Shown here: piece by piece, positions 49,181-58,184 of the stretch
Numbering within the stretch: position 1 is the first letter of the stretch
How the letters are laid out: the number at the start of each line of letters is the position of its first letter
DNA from: Lycorma delicatula
Taxonomy: Eukaryota > Arthropoda > Insecta > Hemiptera > Fulgoridae
Assembly (NCBI RefSeq): GCF_047948215.1
Contig: NC_134455.1
Coordinates: forward strand, 167,072,575 to 167,136,574
Reading direction: 5' to 3'
DNA: 64,000 nucleotides
Notes under the pieces: model-generated
What the model was told of the DNA's origin: nothing
Seen by the model: only the letters and a program-made list of their open reading frames with translations
The model's database searches: none
Position numbers and translations under genes: made by a program

Positions 49181-49852
49181 AAATCTGATGTAGACAGCAA
49201 CACGACTTCCTTGTATGCCTATTAAGTTACATGCAAACAATTTTTTTAAATGAAAAATACATAAAATTTTATTTCATTAATAACGTCTGAAATTATTCAT
49301 ATTTATTATTATTATTATTTAATTATTATGTATCATACTTTTTTACAATCAGAGGTATTGATGTAAATTAAAAAAAAAAGTTAAAGAAAGGAGATAAGTT
49401 TGATTCGAACCGATTTGCCTTCCCCCTTACAAGATTCAAATATTTTATTAATTAAAATTTCATTTGGCTATAACTCTGGAACCAATGAAAATAAGTGCCA
49501 CTTATATATATTGTAGAAAAGCTCTCGATGAGGTCTTATTATGGCAGTTAAGAAAAAGTCCAAAATCATTTTTTTTTTATTTTGGGCTTTTTTGGACACT
49601 TTTGGTTCACTGGAGATTCTAATCAAAAGGTGAGGTGCACAACTAGACTCTACATCAGTTCTAAATCCAAAATTTCAACATCCTCGATTAATCGTTTTTG
49701 AGTTATGCGAGGTACATACGTACATACAGAGGTCATGCCGAAACTAGTCAAAATGGTTTCAAGAGTGATCAAAATAGATATTTCCGTTGACATCTGAAAA
49801 CCGAAATTTTTCGTGATCGCAGTACTTCCTTTACTTCGTACAAGTAAAAAAG
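49181..49852 (-). repeat. Unclassified interspersed repeat R, copy 2
   Basis: Longest copy (about 670 bp). Shared blocks: CGACTTCCTTGTATGCCTAT at the left, GATTCGAACCGATTTGCCTT, GGGCTTTTTTGGACACTTTT, AGGTGAGGTGCACAACTAG, AGATATTTCCGTTGACATCT, and the right end GTACTTCCTTTACTTCGTAC. The right end is nearly palindromic (TTACTTCGTACAAGTAA). No coding frame. Compared with copy 3 it is in reverse orientation. Confidence 0.85.
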
Positions 49853-51197
49853 AGCTAACCTACACTTTATGAATGATTAAAATACTGTCACTTTCATTCC
49901 TATTCACAAATAACTAGCCTAGCAGTTTTCTCTTTTCAACCGCTACAAAATGGAATACTTGGGACGCACTCTTCACGCGTTGTTACGAAACACTTACTGT
50001 TATCGCTTTTGTCGCATTCTACACCGAATTTAAACGTGAAAAACTACTTACTGCCTCTCCGCTAGTCCTCGACATTATTTATACCTCCTGGCCAGTAAAA
50101 CCAGTATCCGGACCCATCCTTTTGATCGTTCCAGCATAATAATTTTCATTACCCGTGCCTTATAACAGCTTTTCAGAAAATTCTTTTCTAAAAAGGATCC
50201 CTTTGTCATTCCTTCTGGATTCATCTTTCTTTGCTTTTTTCTCTCTTTTTTTTCTTTCTGGGAACTCTACTCGTTACAATATCTCCTTTGTAGGATTAAT
50301 TTTATTTTGTAAATTTCTCGTTTTTGCGTTTTATATTTAAAAAAATATAAATATATATAAAAGACAGTTCTCATGAATACAATTACATGTAATATTTAAA
50401 AAAATATGTTTCGGTTAAAAATGATTTTAGGAAATATTCATAAAAGTGGACAGAATAAAAATAGGATGAGTTTCCCAAGTTTACTACCCTATTTTCTAAA
50501 CTTTTCATTCTACAAATAATTGCTAATTAATAGATTTTATGGAATAGTGTTGTAAATTGAATCGCTTGATTTTATACAAACGGCATCAGTCAAAACCGGG
50601 GACAGTTTTGCTGTAGAAATTTATACAATTCTTAGTTGAAACAAAATAGTGTAATAATTCTTTAGCAACAATTATCCAGCTTAAAGGTCCGAATTAGTGG
50701 CATAAATGATCCAATTGCAACGCACACTACCAGCCAGCTTGTGCGTTCGTTACGTAGAGAGCACTATCGCAATCGTTTAATAAATCCAAATTTAAACAAA
50801 ATTCGAAATGGATTGTAAAGTAAATTTCTACACCCATATAGTTCAACATAATGTATTTAAAATTAATTTTGGAATTATTATCTATTGATAACTTACGCTA
50901 CGCATAGTGAAATTTGTCGATTACTTTGGTCGATTAATAGTCAATTATTCGACTGTCACTCGAATAATTTTGTCTTAATCGGTTCCATAATGTAAAATCG
51001 TATTCAGAAAGCACATCATTGTTTAAGTATTACGAGAAATAATCGTTTAAATTTGTTCTTTAAAATTAATAATCTTTGGATTTAGTTCTTCGTACGCACA
51101 AATTTAAATAGCTGTAACATTATTTTATAACATTATTATAAATATAAATGTTACGCATGCAAATTTTAAAACTAGACATATATATATGTTTCAGAGA
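49853..51197. other. AT-rich non-coding stretch
   Basis: No supported gene or repeat. The frame at 50155-50340 is Phe/Ser/Leu-rich and lies in T-rich DNA. Confidence 0.5.
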
Positions 51198-51372
51198 ATA
51201 TTTTTAAGCCGGCCTCCGTGGCACGAGTGGTAGCGTCTCGGCCTTTCACCCGGAGGTCCTAGGTTCGAATCCCGGTCAGGCATGGCATTTTTCCCACATG
51301 TTACAAAACATTCATCTCATCCTCTGCGGAATGAATTGCTTGACTGCGGTGGACCCAGAGGATATTTTTAAG
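51198..51372 (+). mobile_element. tRNA-Glu-like SINE, type B, with 11-bp TSD
   Basis: The insert 51209-51361 is flanked by ATATTTTTAAG at 51198-51208 and 51362-51372. The head is strikingly tRNA-like: box A GTGGCACGAGTGG, an anticodon arm CGGCCTTTCACCCGGAGG like that of tRNA-Glu(TTC), and box B GGTTCGAATCCCGG, ending in GTCAGGCA. A tail of about 75 bp follows, containing CATCTCATCCTCTG and GCGGTGGACCC, with no A-run. The cloverleaf is not closed (CCGGCCTCC does not pair with GTCAGGCA over seven bases), and no CCA-addition context is evident, so it is a SINE rather than a working tRNA gene. Confidence 0.9.
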
Positions 51373-51812
51373 AAGAAATATTAATTTATTTACTGTTACT
51401 AAAAATTGGAATATATTCGTAGTTTTATAACGTGTCATTATTGAACCGCTCTCTTTAAAAGTAAAAGTAAAAGGTAATGGAATTTTTCACTACACCACCT
51501 TATAAAAAAACTTTCTTATTTCGAAACCTGTAACTGTTCATTTTTGAATAAAATTTAAACAACTTTTGAATAAATAACTGTGTTGTACAGTATGTTCGAG
51601 AAGTCCCCGACTCCTAGACAAATGTACATTATGAACTTAGTACATATCTTTCGCAAACAAGTACTTCAACTTCATATGCTGCGACCAACAATGTTTAATC
51701 GTGACATGAAAACCAAATAAACGTTTGTGACCAAATTTTGTGAATGAATTACTGGATCTAAACATGGAACAACTTGTAGCCTTCCGTGCTTTATTAACAT
51801 GATTTCCAAGTA
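51373..51812. other. Non-coding, possibly the left part of the adjacent transposon
   Basis: AT-rich up to about 51585. From GTATGTTCGAGAAGTCCCCG (51592) base composition changes and may mark a transposon end leading into the transposase relic, but I could not match a partner terminal repeat downstream. Confidence 0.35.
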
Positions 51813-52445
51813 CGGTTTCCTGCACAAGAGTGCTTTTTTCTGATGGACGTGCAGTTTATTTATCGCAATGCACGAGCCATTAATGTGATTTTCTGGGCTA
51901 AGAAGAATCCTTATTTTGTGCGGGAGTTAGAAAAGAAAACACCGTATGTCATTATATGAGCCGGGATGGCATCGAGATACTTATTCGGATCAAACATTTT
52001 GAAATTTGAAGAGTATGTGAATGGTAATTCTTATTTGGAAATTGGAAAGATGGTTAACACCTCGACTTCAATAGGAAGGGTATTATGGGATGCATTTCCA
52101 CACACAAAGGTGGGCATTTTGCTTTCCAAGTGTTCATTTTACAATTTCACAAATGAAAAGTTTCCAGGCCGCTGGATCAGTCGACGTTCACAAGTATCAC
52201 CAGTCCTATTTCAGTGACCACGATGAAGTCCCGTTTTACTAAAACTGAAACCTTATTATGGAATAATCAAGCCCTTTTTTATCTCAGTGTAGATACACGA
52301 CTAATGAAGAGTTCTATAGTAGTGTGGAGAAAGCCTTTCAACAACTCCGGATATTTTTGCAACTTATCAAGCTAAGGAGTACGCGGAGAAGCACAACTTT
52401 GTTGTTTCAATATGATGGTGTACACAAGGATCCATTGGATAAAAA
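51813..52445 (+). pseudogene. IS630/Tc1-like DDE transposase relic, catalytic domain
   Basis: Read across frames: FLHKSAFFSDG (first DDE block, family roughly 'FSDE..F'), YRNARAINVIFWAKKNPYF, VRELEKKTPYVII, a stop in place of a Trp, then GMASRYLFGSNILKF (51966 on) and NGNSYLEIGK. A gap follows, then FTNEKFPGRWISRRSQVSPV, where the family has the 'W..RSPDL' block. A terminal part reads TTNEEFYSSVEKAFQQL, STRRSTTLLFQYDGVH, DPLD. Order and spacing fit insect IS630/Tc1-like transposases of the DDE_3 type. The QQDGAP-like second block is missing or unreadable. Inactive. Confidence 0.75.
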
Positions 52446-53127
52446 TTCTTAAGTATAAACCTACGAATATGTTCAAAATATGTACTATGTTCACCATGCA
52501 CTTGTTTAGGGATACGGAGACGTCTTGAACGTTCTGTACAATGAAATACCCCTGAGAGAAAGGGCAAATTTTGATGAGGCAGAGTGTCTCCAAGTGTGCC
52601 GCTTCATCGCTGCTAGCCTGGATCGCGTGCCTGATGATATTTCCATTTCCGTTGCTACTTGTAGAACATCCTTGAACATCCATGAATTGTTCTTATGTGG
52701 ATTAATTGTTTGTTTTTTTTTTTTTAATTTGTTTGTTAATAGTAAAAATTCTCTTTAAATGCCCGTGTTGCGAATTGTTTTCCGTTTTATTAACCATTTA
52801 AGTAAACCAAGAAATATTTTTATGAAAAAATACAGTTTTATGTGTATACATTTTATTCACTTACTCCAACATATAATTTATTTCTATACTAGGTTCGCAT
52901 AATTTTAAAATTTATGTCAAATTGTTTAAATATTACCGGCGACCTAAGAAGATAATCCTCAAAATTATTAAAAAAAAATTTAACCTGATTTTCAGTGAAT
53001 TTTATATTTTTATCGTCATATTCAATTCATCATTACGAATATCATAATTCCGATTTTATAACGTTTATTGATGACTTTGAAAACCCTTACATACAACATA
53101 TGCACAAATATTTCACGATTTTTGTAA
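52446..53127. other. Unclassified stretch, first third less AT-rich
   Basis: From 52500 to 52680 the sequence is less AT-rich. A plus-strand frame (52525-52758) reads NEIPLRERANFDEAECLQVC, and an opposing frame reads HAIQASSDEAAHLETLCLI; I recognise neither. It may belong to the transposon just upstream. The rest is AT-rich with nothing seen. Confidence 0.35.
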
Positions 53128-53530
53128 TCTATATATACAAAAATGTTAAGTTCGGTTTGTGTACGCTTCAAAAACTCAAAATGTTCTGCACCGATTAGGC
53201 TCAAATTTTAGCTCGATATAAAACCCGCATTGTTTTCATCTATTTTTAATTTGTATAGTTTTTTTAATAAATAAGAGGCTAATAAATCAGATGGAAATGT
53301 AAACAAAGGAAAACCAATCAGATCAATGCAAAATGGCATTCAAACACAACGACCAATCACAAAGAGCCCGTATGGCCGTTGCCAATGTAAACAAAATCAC
53401 AACTGATTAAGTAACAAATTTCTTGAATTATATTTAACAGCTAAAACATCTGTATCTACACCAAAACAAAAAGAAAAGTCACCAAGAAGGATGACTTACA
53501 GTAAATAAATTAAAACACCCAATTTTCTTA
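53128..53530 (+). mobile_element. Helitron 5' terminal fragment
   Basis: Starts with the Helitron-type TC end (TCTATATATACAAAAATG, next to a host A) and matches the 5' end of the Helitron at 54495 over about 110 bp (GTGTACGCTTCAAAAACTC, AATGTTCTGCACCGATT, GCTCAAATTTTAGC). The continuation with CCAATCA motifs (ACCAATCAGATC, ACCAATCACAAAG) also has the style of Helitron 5' regions. No 3' hairpin/CTAG end was found, so the right boundary is approximate. No coding capacity. Confidence 0.75.
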
Positions 53531-53682
53531 TAGCCCAGATAGACTTAAGACTATGCAAACAAAAAAAGTCGAAATAACCAAATACACAGAAAATAATATC
53601 CCTACATAATGAAAAAAAAATCCTTTTTAGGTTATTTTTTTTACATATATATGACCAAACAATCGTTTTTTGTTCATTTAGC

Positions 53683-53709
53683 GTTCTTTGCTATGTAAAA
53701 GCAAAGAAC
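53683..53709. repeat. 10-bp perfect hairpin
   Basis: GTTCTTTGCT and AGCAAAGAAC around a 7-nt loop. It has the position expected for a 3' hairpin of the upstream Helitron fragment but is not followed by a CTRR end, so the link is unproven. Confidence 0.7.
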
Positions 53710-53748
53710 AAAATTCACAGATAGTAACACTGAAACCACACAACTAAG

Positions 53749-53921
53749 TATTCGTTTTTTTTTGTTTTTTCTAACCTCCGAAACCACCGCTTCAGATGAT
53801 GATATGAATGATTTGTAGCGTATGAAAATGCCATGCCTGACCGGGATTCCAACTCGGAACCACCGGATTAAAGTTCGAGAAGTTACCACTTGCGCCACGC
53901 AGGCCGGCAAACATATTCGTT
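53749..53921 (-). mobile_element. tRNA-derived SINE, type B head with type A-like tail
   Basis: The minus-strand body 53908-53757 reads GCCGGCCTGCGTGGCGCAAG, box A GTGGCGCAAGTGG, box B-like GAGTTGGAATCCCGG, GTCAGGCATGGCATTTTC, then TCATATCATCATCTGAAG, GGTGGTTTCGGAGGTTAG and an A-rich end. The head matches the SINE at 51209. The tail matches type A (CATCCTCTGAAG, GGTGGTTCCG, CTAAACAGAAAA). A likely TSD is TATTCGTT at 53749-53756 and 53914-53921. Confidence 0.87.
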
Positions 53922-54494
53922 AGGAGCCGAATAAAAACACGACTTCCAATATGGCGTTGTGTGTCAAACCAATTTTATACGGACTTTACTTTTAATACGC
54001 AAACCCTTTGCAATGATTGAACATTAACTAAAACCTCCTCAAAAATTATTCCTTTTGAACTAAGCCACATTTTGATATCATTGTTTTTCTATAACACGGC
54101 TGGAATTCTTTTCGTTTAATGATAAGAAGTGTTGTTGAAGACAATAACCGAATTCTCTTCCAAAGGACATAATGCACCGCTAAACTATTTCTAAATAATT
54201 CAAATTCGTGTAATTTTTTTACGAATCGCGTTTTTATCAAAATCTCACCTTTTTCGGAATTGACCTGCTGGGTTTTGTTTTCTTTGGGTTTCGTAATTCA
54301 TTAGTAGATTCATACTCGAGAATCACGTTGTACACTGAAGCAGCACAACTTCTACTTACGTTAGCAGTTTATTAACATCTGAAATCAACGCCGTTTGATT
54401 ATTCTGTAATTTGTAAGCATTACTCTGCTTTTGTAAGCATTTAAAATGATGTGTTTTTTCGCACGACTTAAGGACTTTTATCGCAGCCCATAAA
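53922..54494. other. AT-rich non-coding stretch
   Basis: Nothing recognised. The minus-strand frame at 54046-54240 has no known motif. Confidence 0.5.
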
Positions 54495-54886
54495 TCTTTA
54501 TATATAAAAATGTTAAGTTTGTTTGTGTACGCTTCAAAAACTCAAAATGTTCTGCACCGATTGAGCTCAAATTTTAGCACGATATATTATCCGCATCAAA
54601 GGTTGTTTTTATCTATTTTCGCATCAGTCACATACCCGCGACCACGAGAAAAATTTTTAACGGTCAGCTGTGTACCAGTGACCGCGCCATCTGCCAGAAG
54701 CGAAGGGAACACTCGCCATACTAGCTAACGACAACCGCAGTCACATATGAAACAATACCTGTTCCCAATTACATTATTTATTAACAAAAAAAAAAATCGT
54801 ATCCACTTGCATCTGATTCAGATTATTATACAATCTGAATTAAATATTCACTTTAATCGAGGTACTTTTGTGTGATCGTGTCGTGA

Positions 54887-56516
54887 TTGAGCTGCGCCTT
54901 TCACCAAGCTCTGAATTTATTAGAAAATGACCAACAGTGGGATATATGAATTAATGACGCGTGCAACACTGCACATCCAAACCAAATTCGCGCATTATTC
55001 GCAATTATATTGACCGCTTGCTTCCCTTCATCTCCCACAGAGTTATGGGAAAGATATCGATCGCATATGGCTGAGGATATTTTGCATAGAGTACGCCTAG
55101 ATCTTCAGTCATATGTCCAATCAAACATTCCCAAATTAACGCGTGAACAGAAAGCCATTTATAATCGCGTAATGCAAATGATAAATGACGGAGTTGGGGG
55201 GACCTTCTTCTTGGATGCGCCAGGAGGAACAGGGAAAACACTCCTCATTAGATTGATTCTAGCAACGGTTTGATCAAAAAATGACATAGCCTTAGCTCTT
55301 GCTTCGTCTGGAGTAGCTGCGCTATTGTTACCAGGTGGAAGGACTGCGCATTCAGCTCTGAAGTTGCCATTAAACATGCAAATCATCGAGACTCCCACGT
55401 GCAATATTTCCAAAGCATCCTGCATGGGAAAAGTATTACAAAAATGTAAACTCATTGTTTGGGATGAATGCACGATGGCACATCAACCGAAAAATCGCTT
55501 AAAGCTCTTGATCGGTCGTTACGAGATTTGCGTGGAAAAGTTCAACCATTCGGGAATGCTTTGATATTGCTCACAGGAGATTTTAGGCAAACATTGCGTG
55601 TAATTTCTCGATCGACACCAGCAGACGAAATAAATGGTTGCCTGAAATATTCAACACTGTGGCGACACGTTCGTACATTGCAGTTGACTACGAATATGCG
55701 TGTCCAGTTGCAGAATGATCCATCAGCTGAGGTATTCTCACGACAGTTACTGGACATTGGAAACGGACAGCTGCCAGTCGATGAGACGTCTAGACGAATA
55801 TCATTTCCTGATAATTTTTGTAATTTAGTAACATTGAAAGAAGAACTGATCGAAAAAGTATTTCCTGATATTCAAATTAATGATAGAAATCACGATTGGC
55901 TCAGTGAACGAGCTATCCTTGCCGCTAAGAATAAAGATGTCTATCAACTTAATAACGTTATTCAATCCAGCAATCAAAGAGGAAATTACATATAAGTCGA
56001 TAGACACCGTTGTGGAAGCAGATGAAGTAGTTAATTATCCAACGGAATTTTTAAACTTACTTGATCTGTCAGGGATGCCACCACACATATTAAAATTGAA
56101 AATAGGTGTGCCAATTATCTTGCTGCGGAATATTAATCAGCCAAAACTCTGTAACGGCACGCGACTTGCAGTTAAGAAATTGATAAATAACGTAGTGGAA
56201 GCAACGATTTTAACGGAGCATTTCAAAGGTAAAGATGTCCTCATTCCTCGAATACCCATTATCCCGACCGATACACCATTTCACTTTAAAAGACTGCAAT
56301 TCCCAATTCGATTGGCATTTGCAATCACAATCAATAAAGCTCAAGGTCAATCTTTGGAATTGTATGGTTTAGATTTAGATGCGGATTGCTTCTCACATGG
56401 ACAACTGTATGTGCGTGTTCCCGAGTCGGCAAACCAGATAGCCTTTATATCTACGCAGACAGTGGAAAAACAAAAAATATTGTATATCCACAAGTATTGC
56501 AAAATTAAACTTCTAT
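54887..56516 (+). pseudogene. Helitron PIF1-like helicase, degraded
   Basis: SF1 helicase that unwinds donor DNA for rolling-circle transposition. It reads HQALNLLENDQQWDI, a stop, DACNTAHPNQIRALFAIILT, then LTREQKAIYNRVM and the Walker A motif DAPGGTGKTLL (55214-55246). A TGA at 55270 replaces an Arg codon. It continues IALALASSGVAALLLPGGRT, Walker B LIVWDECTMAH (about 55453), a frameshift near 55480, then GNALILLTGDFRQTLRV, LWRHVRTLQLTTNMRVQL, and a frameshift near 55970. [18 protein letters not shown] and [20 protein letters not shown] (motifs V-VI region) follow, with a frameshift near 56413 into [17 protein letters not shown] and a stop at 56514-56516. Catalytic motifs are preserved, so decay is fairly recent. 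Confidence 0.94.
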
Positions 56517-56568
56517 GAAACGTACGCTTTGTTTTGTTTCTCATTTCCCATCCATGCAACCACAATGT

Positions 56569-56598
56569 GCCACAGCGAAGCGTGGCGGGTACAGCTAG
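56569..56598 (+). repeat. Helitron 3' hairpin and CTAG terminus
   Basis: Stem GCCAC (56569-56573) with GTGGC (56582-56586), then GGGTACAG and CTAG at 56595-56598. This is the replication termination signal of Helitrons. Confidence 0.9.
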
Positions 56599-57576
56599 TT
56601 TTTCCATGACTTTCGTATAACGGTCAGCATTTTGACATTCTAATTTCACAAGTCTTATTTTATTTTCATTTTTAGTCACCTTGAAATCCTTTATCCTAAA
56701 TTTTCATTATGATATTAGTTAAATTCTACTAATAACCAATTTTCACACAGGTTTTGCAAAATTCCAAAAAATATTAATTTTTAGATTATTTTATTTAAAT
56801 ATAACATGAAGCCAAAACCGGTTTGTTCCGGTTCTTTGAAGATAATTAAATTATTAATAATATAAATATTATATATATTAATTATATAATATAAATTATA
56901 ATTATAAATAATAATTATAAAATAATTTATTTTAAATCTAATTGCTCTTCACTCTTAAAGGGGAAAAAGTTAAAATGAGTAATTCATATGCTGATTATAA
57001 TTTTTTTTTTAATTATCATCAGTAGAGAGAGAAAGATAAACTAGTAAATATAAATAAAATGCAACATAATTGAATATAAAAGTACAGTTAACAAGAAAAC
57101 AAATCGGTCGTTAACGAAACATTAGGTAAAAATGTTTCTACAATAGTGATTTTAAAAAATCAAAACTTCTAACTAAAAAAATTGTACAATTTCGCTTTTA
57201 AAAAACCAAGTCAAAATGAAAGGTTAGCTTAAATACAATCTAAATCGCTTACACCCTCAACCGGATTGATCACAACGCCTCTTGTATATAATAGCATATG
57301 AGAAAATTTTACCTTAAGAAGGATAAATTTCATACATCGTTCAACTATCATAAAAACATTGTCGATTATTTTGCTTTTGATTTTTGTTAAAATTATATTT
57401 ATTAATTGTCACTTAAGGAAATAACTTACTTTTATCATAACTTACCTTAAACGAGGGGCTTACTGATTAATTCGAGTGGAAAATCTAAAATTAAAAATTT
57501 GTTCTTTTTTTATATTTCATTTTACTAATTTTTGTGTATTATTGCATGATCGTTAAAAAAATAATGACCTATTTAG
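56599..57576. other. AT-rich non-coding stretch
   Basis: Very AT-rich, with TATA/TTAT-rich simple sequence at about 56845-56940. Nothing else seen. Confidence 0.5.
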
Positions 57577-58184
57577 TTTCTTGTACGAAGTAAAGGAAGT
57601 ATTGTGATCGCGAAAAATGTCAGTTTTCAGATTTCAACGGAAATATCCATTTTATCCACCCTTGAATACATTTTCACTAGTTTCGGCGTGACGTCTGTGC
57701 ATACGTACGTATGTGCGTATTTATCTCGCTTAACTCAAAAACGATTAGCCGTAGGATGTTGAAATTTTCGATTTAGGACTGTTACAACATCTAGTTGTGC
57801 ACCTCTCCCAGACTGCAATCGACTGAACCAAAAGTATCCAAAAAAGCCCAAAATCAAAAAGAAATTTGGATTTTAAACCTTTTCTTAACTGCAGTAACAA
57901 TGAAATATTTGGATCTTATAAGGGTGAGGGCAAATTGGTTCAAATCAGAGTTCAACTCCTTTTTTTAACTTTTTTTAATTTAAATATATTGATTTATTAA
58001 TAACTATTAACCTTTGTAAAAAAAAAAAAAAAAATACACTAAATAATAATTCAACAATAACAATAAAAAAAATCACAAGTTATTAACGAAATAAAATTCA
58101 TTATACCTTTCATTTTAAAAAATAAGTGTGTATGTAATTAATAGGCGTACAAGGAAGTCATGTGGTGTTCTCATCAGATTTTTT
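57577..58184 (+). repeat. Unclassified interspersed repeat R, copy 3
   Basis: About 608 bp. Starts TTCTTGTACGAAGTAAAGGA, continues TTTCAACGGAAATATCCATT, TTAACTCAAAAACGATTAGC, TAGTTGTGCACCTC, AAAAGCCCAAAATC, then AGGGCAAATTGGTTCAAATC, a poly-T/A section, and ends at AGGCGTACAAGGAAGTCATG near 58163, plus a few bases. It is the reverse complement of the arrangement in copies 1 and 2. Both ends contain GTAC next to AAGGAAGT in direct orientation. No coding frame. Confidence 0.85.

Larger units (their letters stand above)
54495..56598 (+). mobile_element. Helitron with both termini, Rep domain deleted
   Basis: Rolling-circle transposon, 2.1 kb. The 5' end is TC (TCTTTATATATAAAAATG) after a host A. 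The 3' end is a GCCAC/GTGGC hairpin followed by GGGTACAGCTAG, the CTRR end, next to a host T, fitting A|T insertion. Between them lie about 390 bp of non-coding 5' sequence and the C-terminal helicase coding relic. Autonomous Helitrons encode Rep (HUH nuclease) and helicase in one protein of well over 1000 residues; here the entire Rep part is missing. Confidence 0.93.

Noticed and set aside
51209..51285. Candidate tRNA-Glu gene
   Set aside because: Boxes A and B and the TTC anticodon arm are tRNA-like, but the acceptor stem does not close, a SINE tail follows, TSDs flank the unit, and a second copy exists at 53757-53908.
52372..52758. Opposing frames downstream of the transposase as separate genes
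   Set aside because: They overlap on both strands and start within the transposase relic; more likely transposon-derived sequence, so described only as unclassified.
55010..56518. Host PIF1 DNA helicase gene
   Set aside because: Helitron termini bracket the frame, the gene is broken by stops and frameshifts, and the sequence follows the Helitron helicase lineage.
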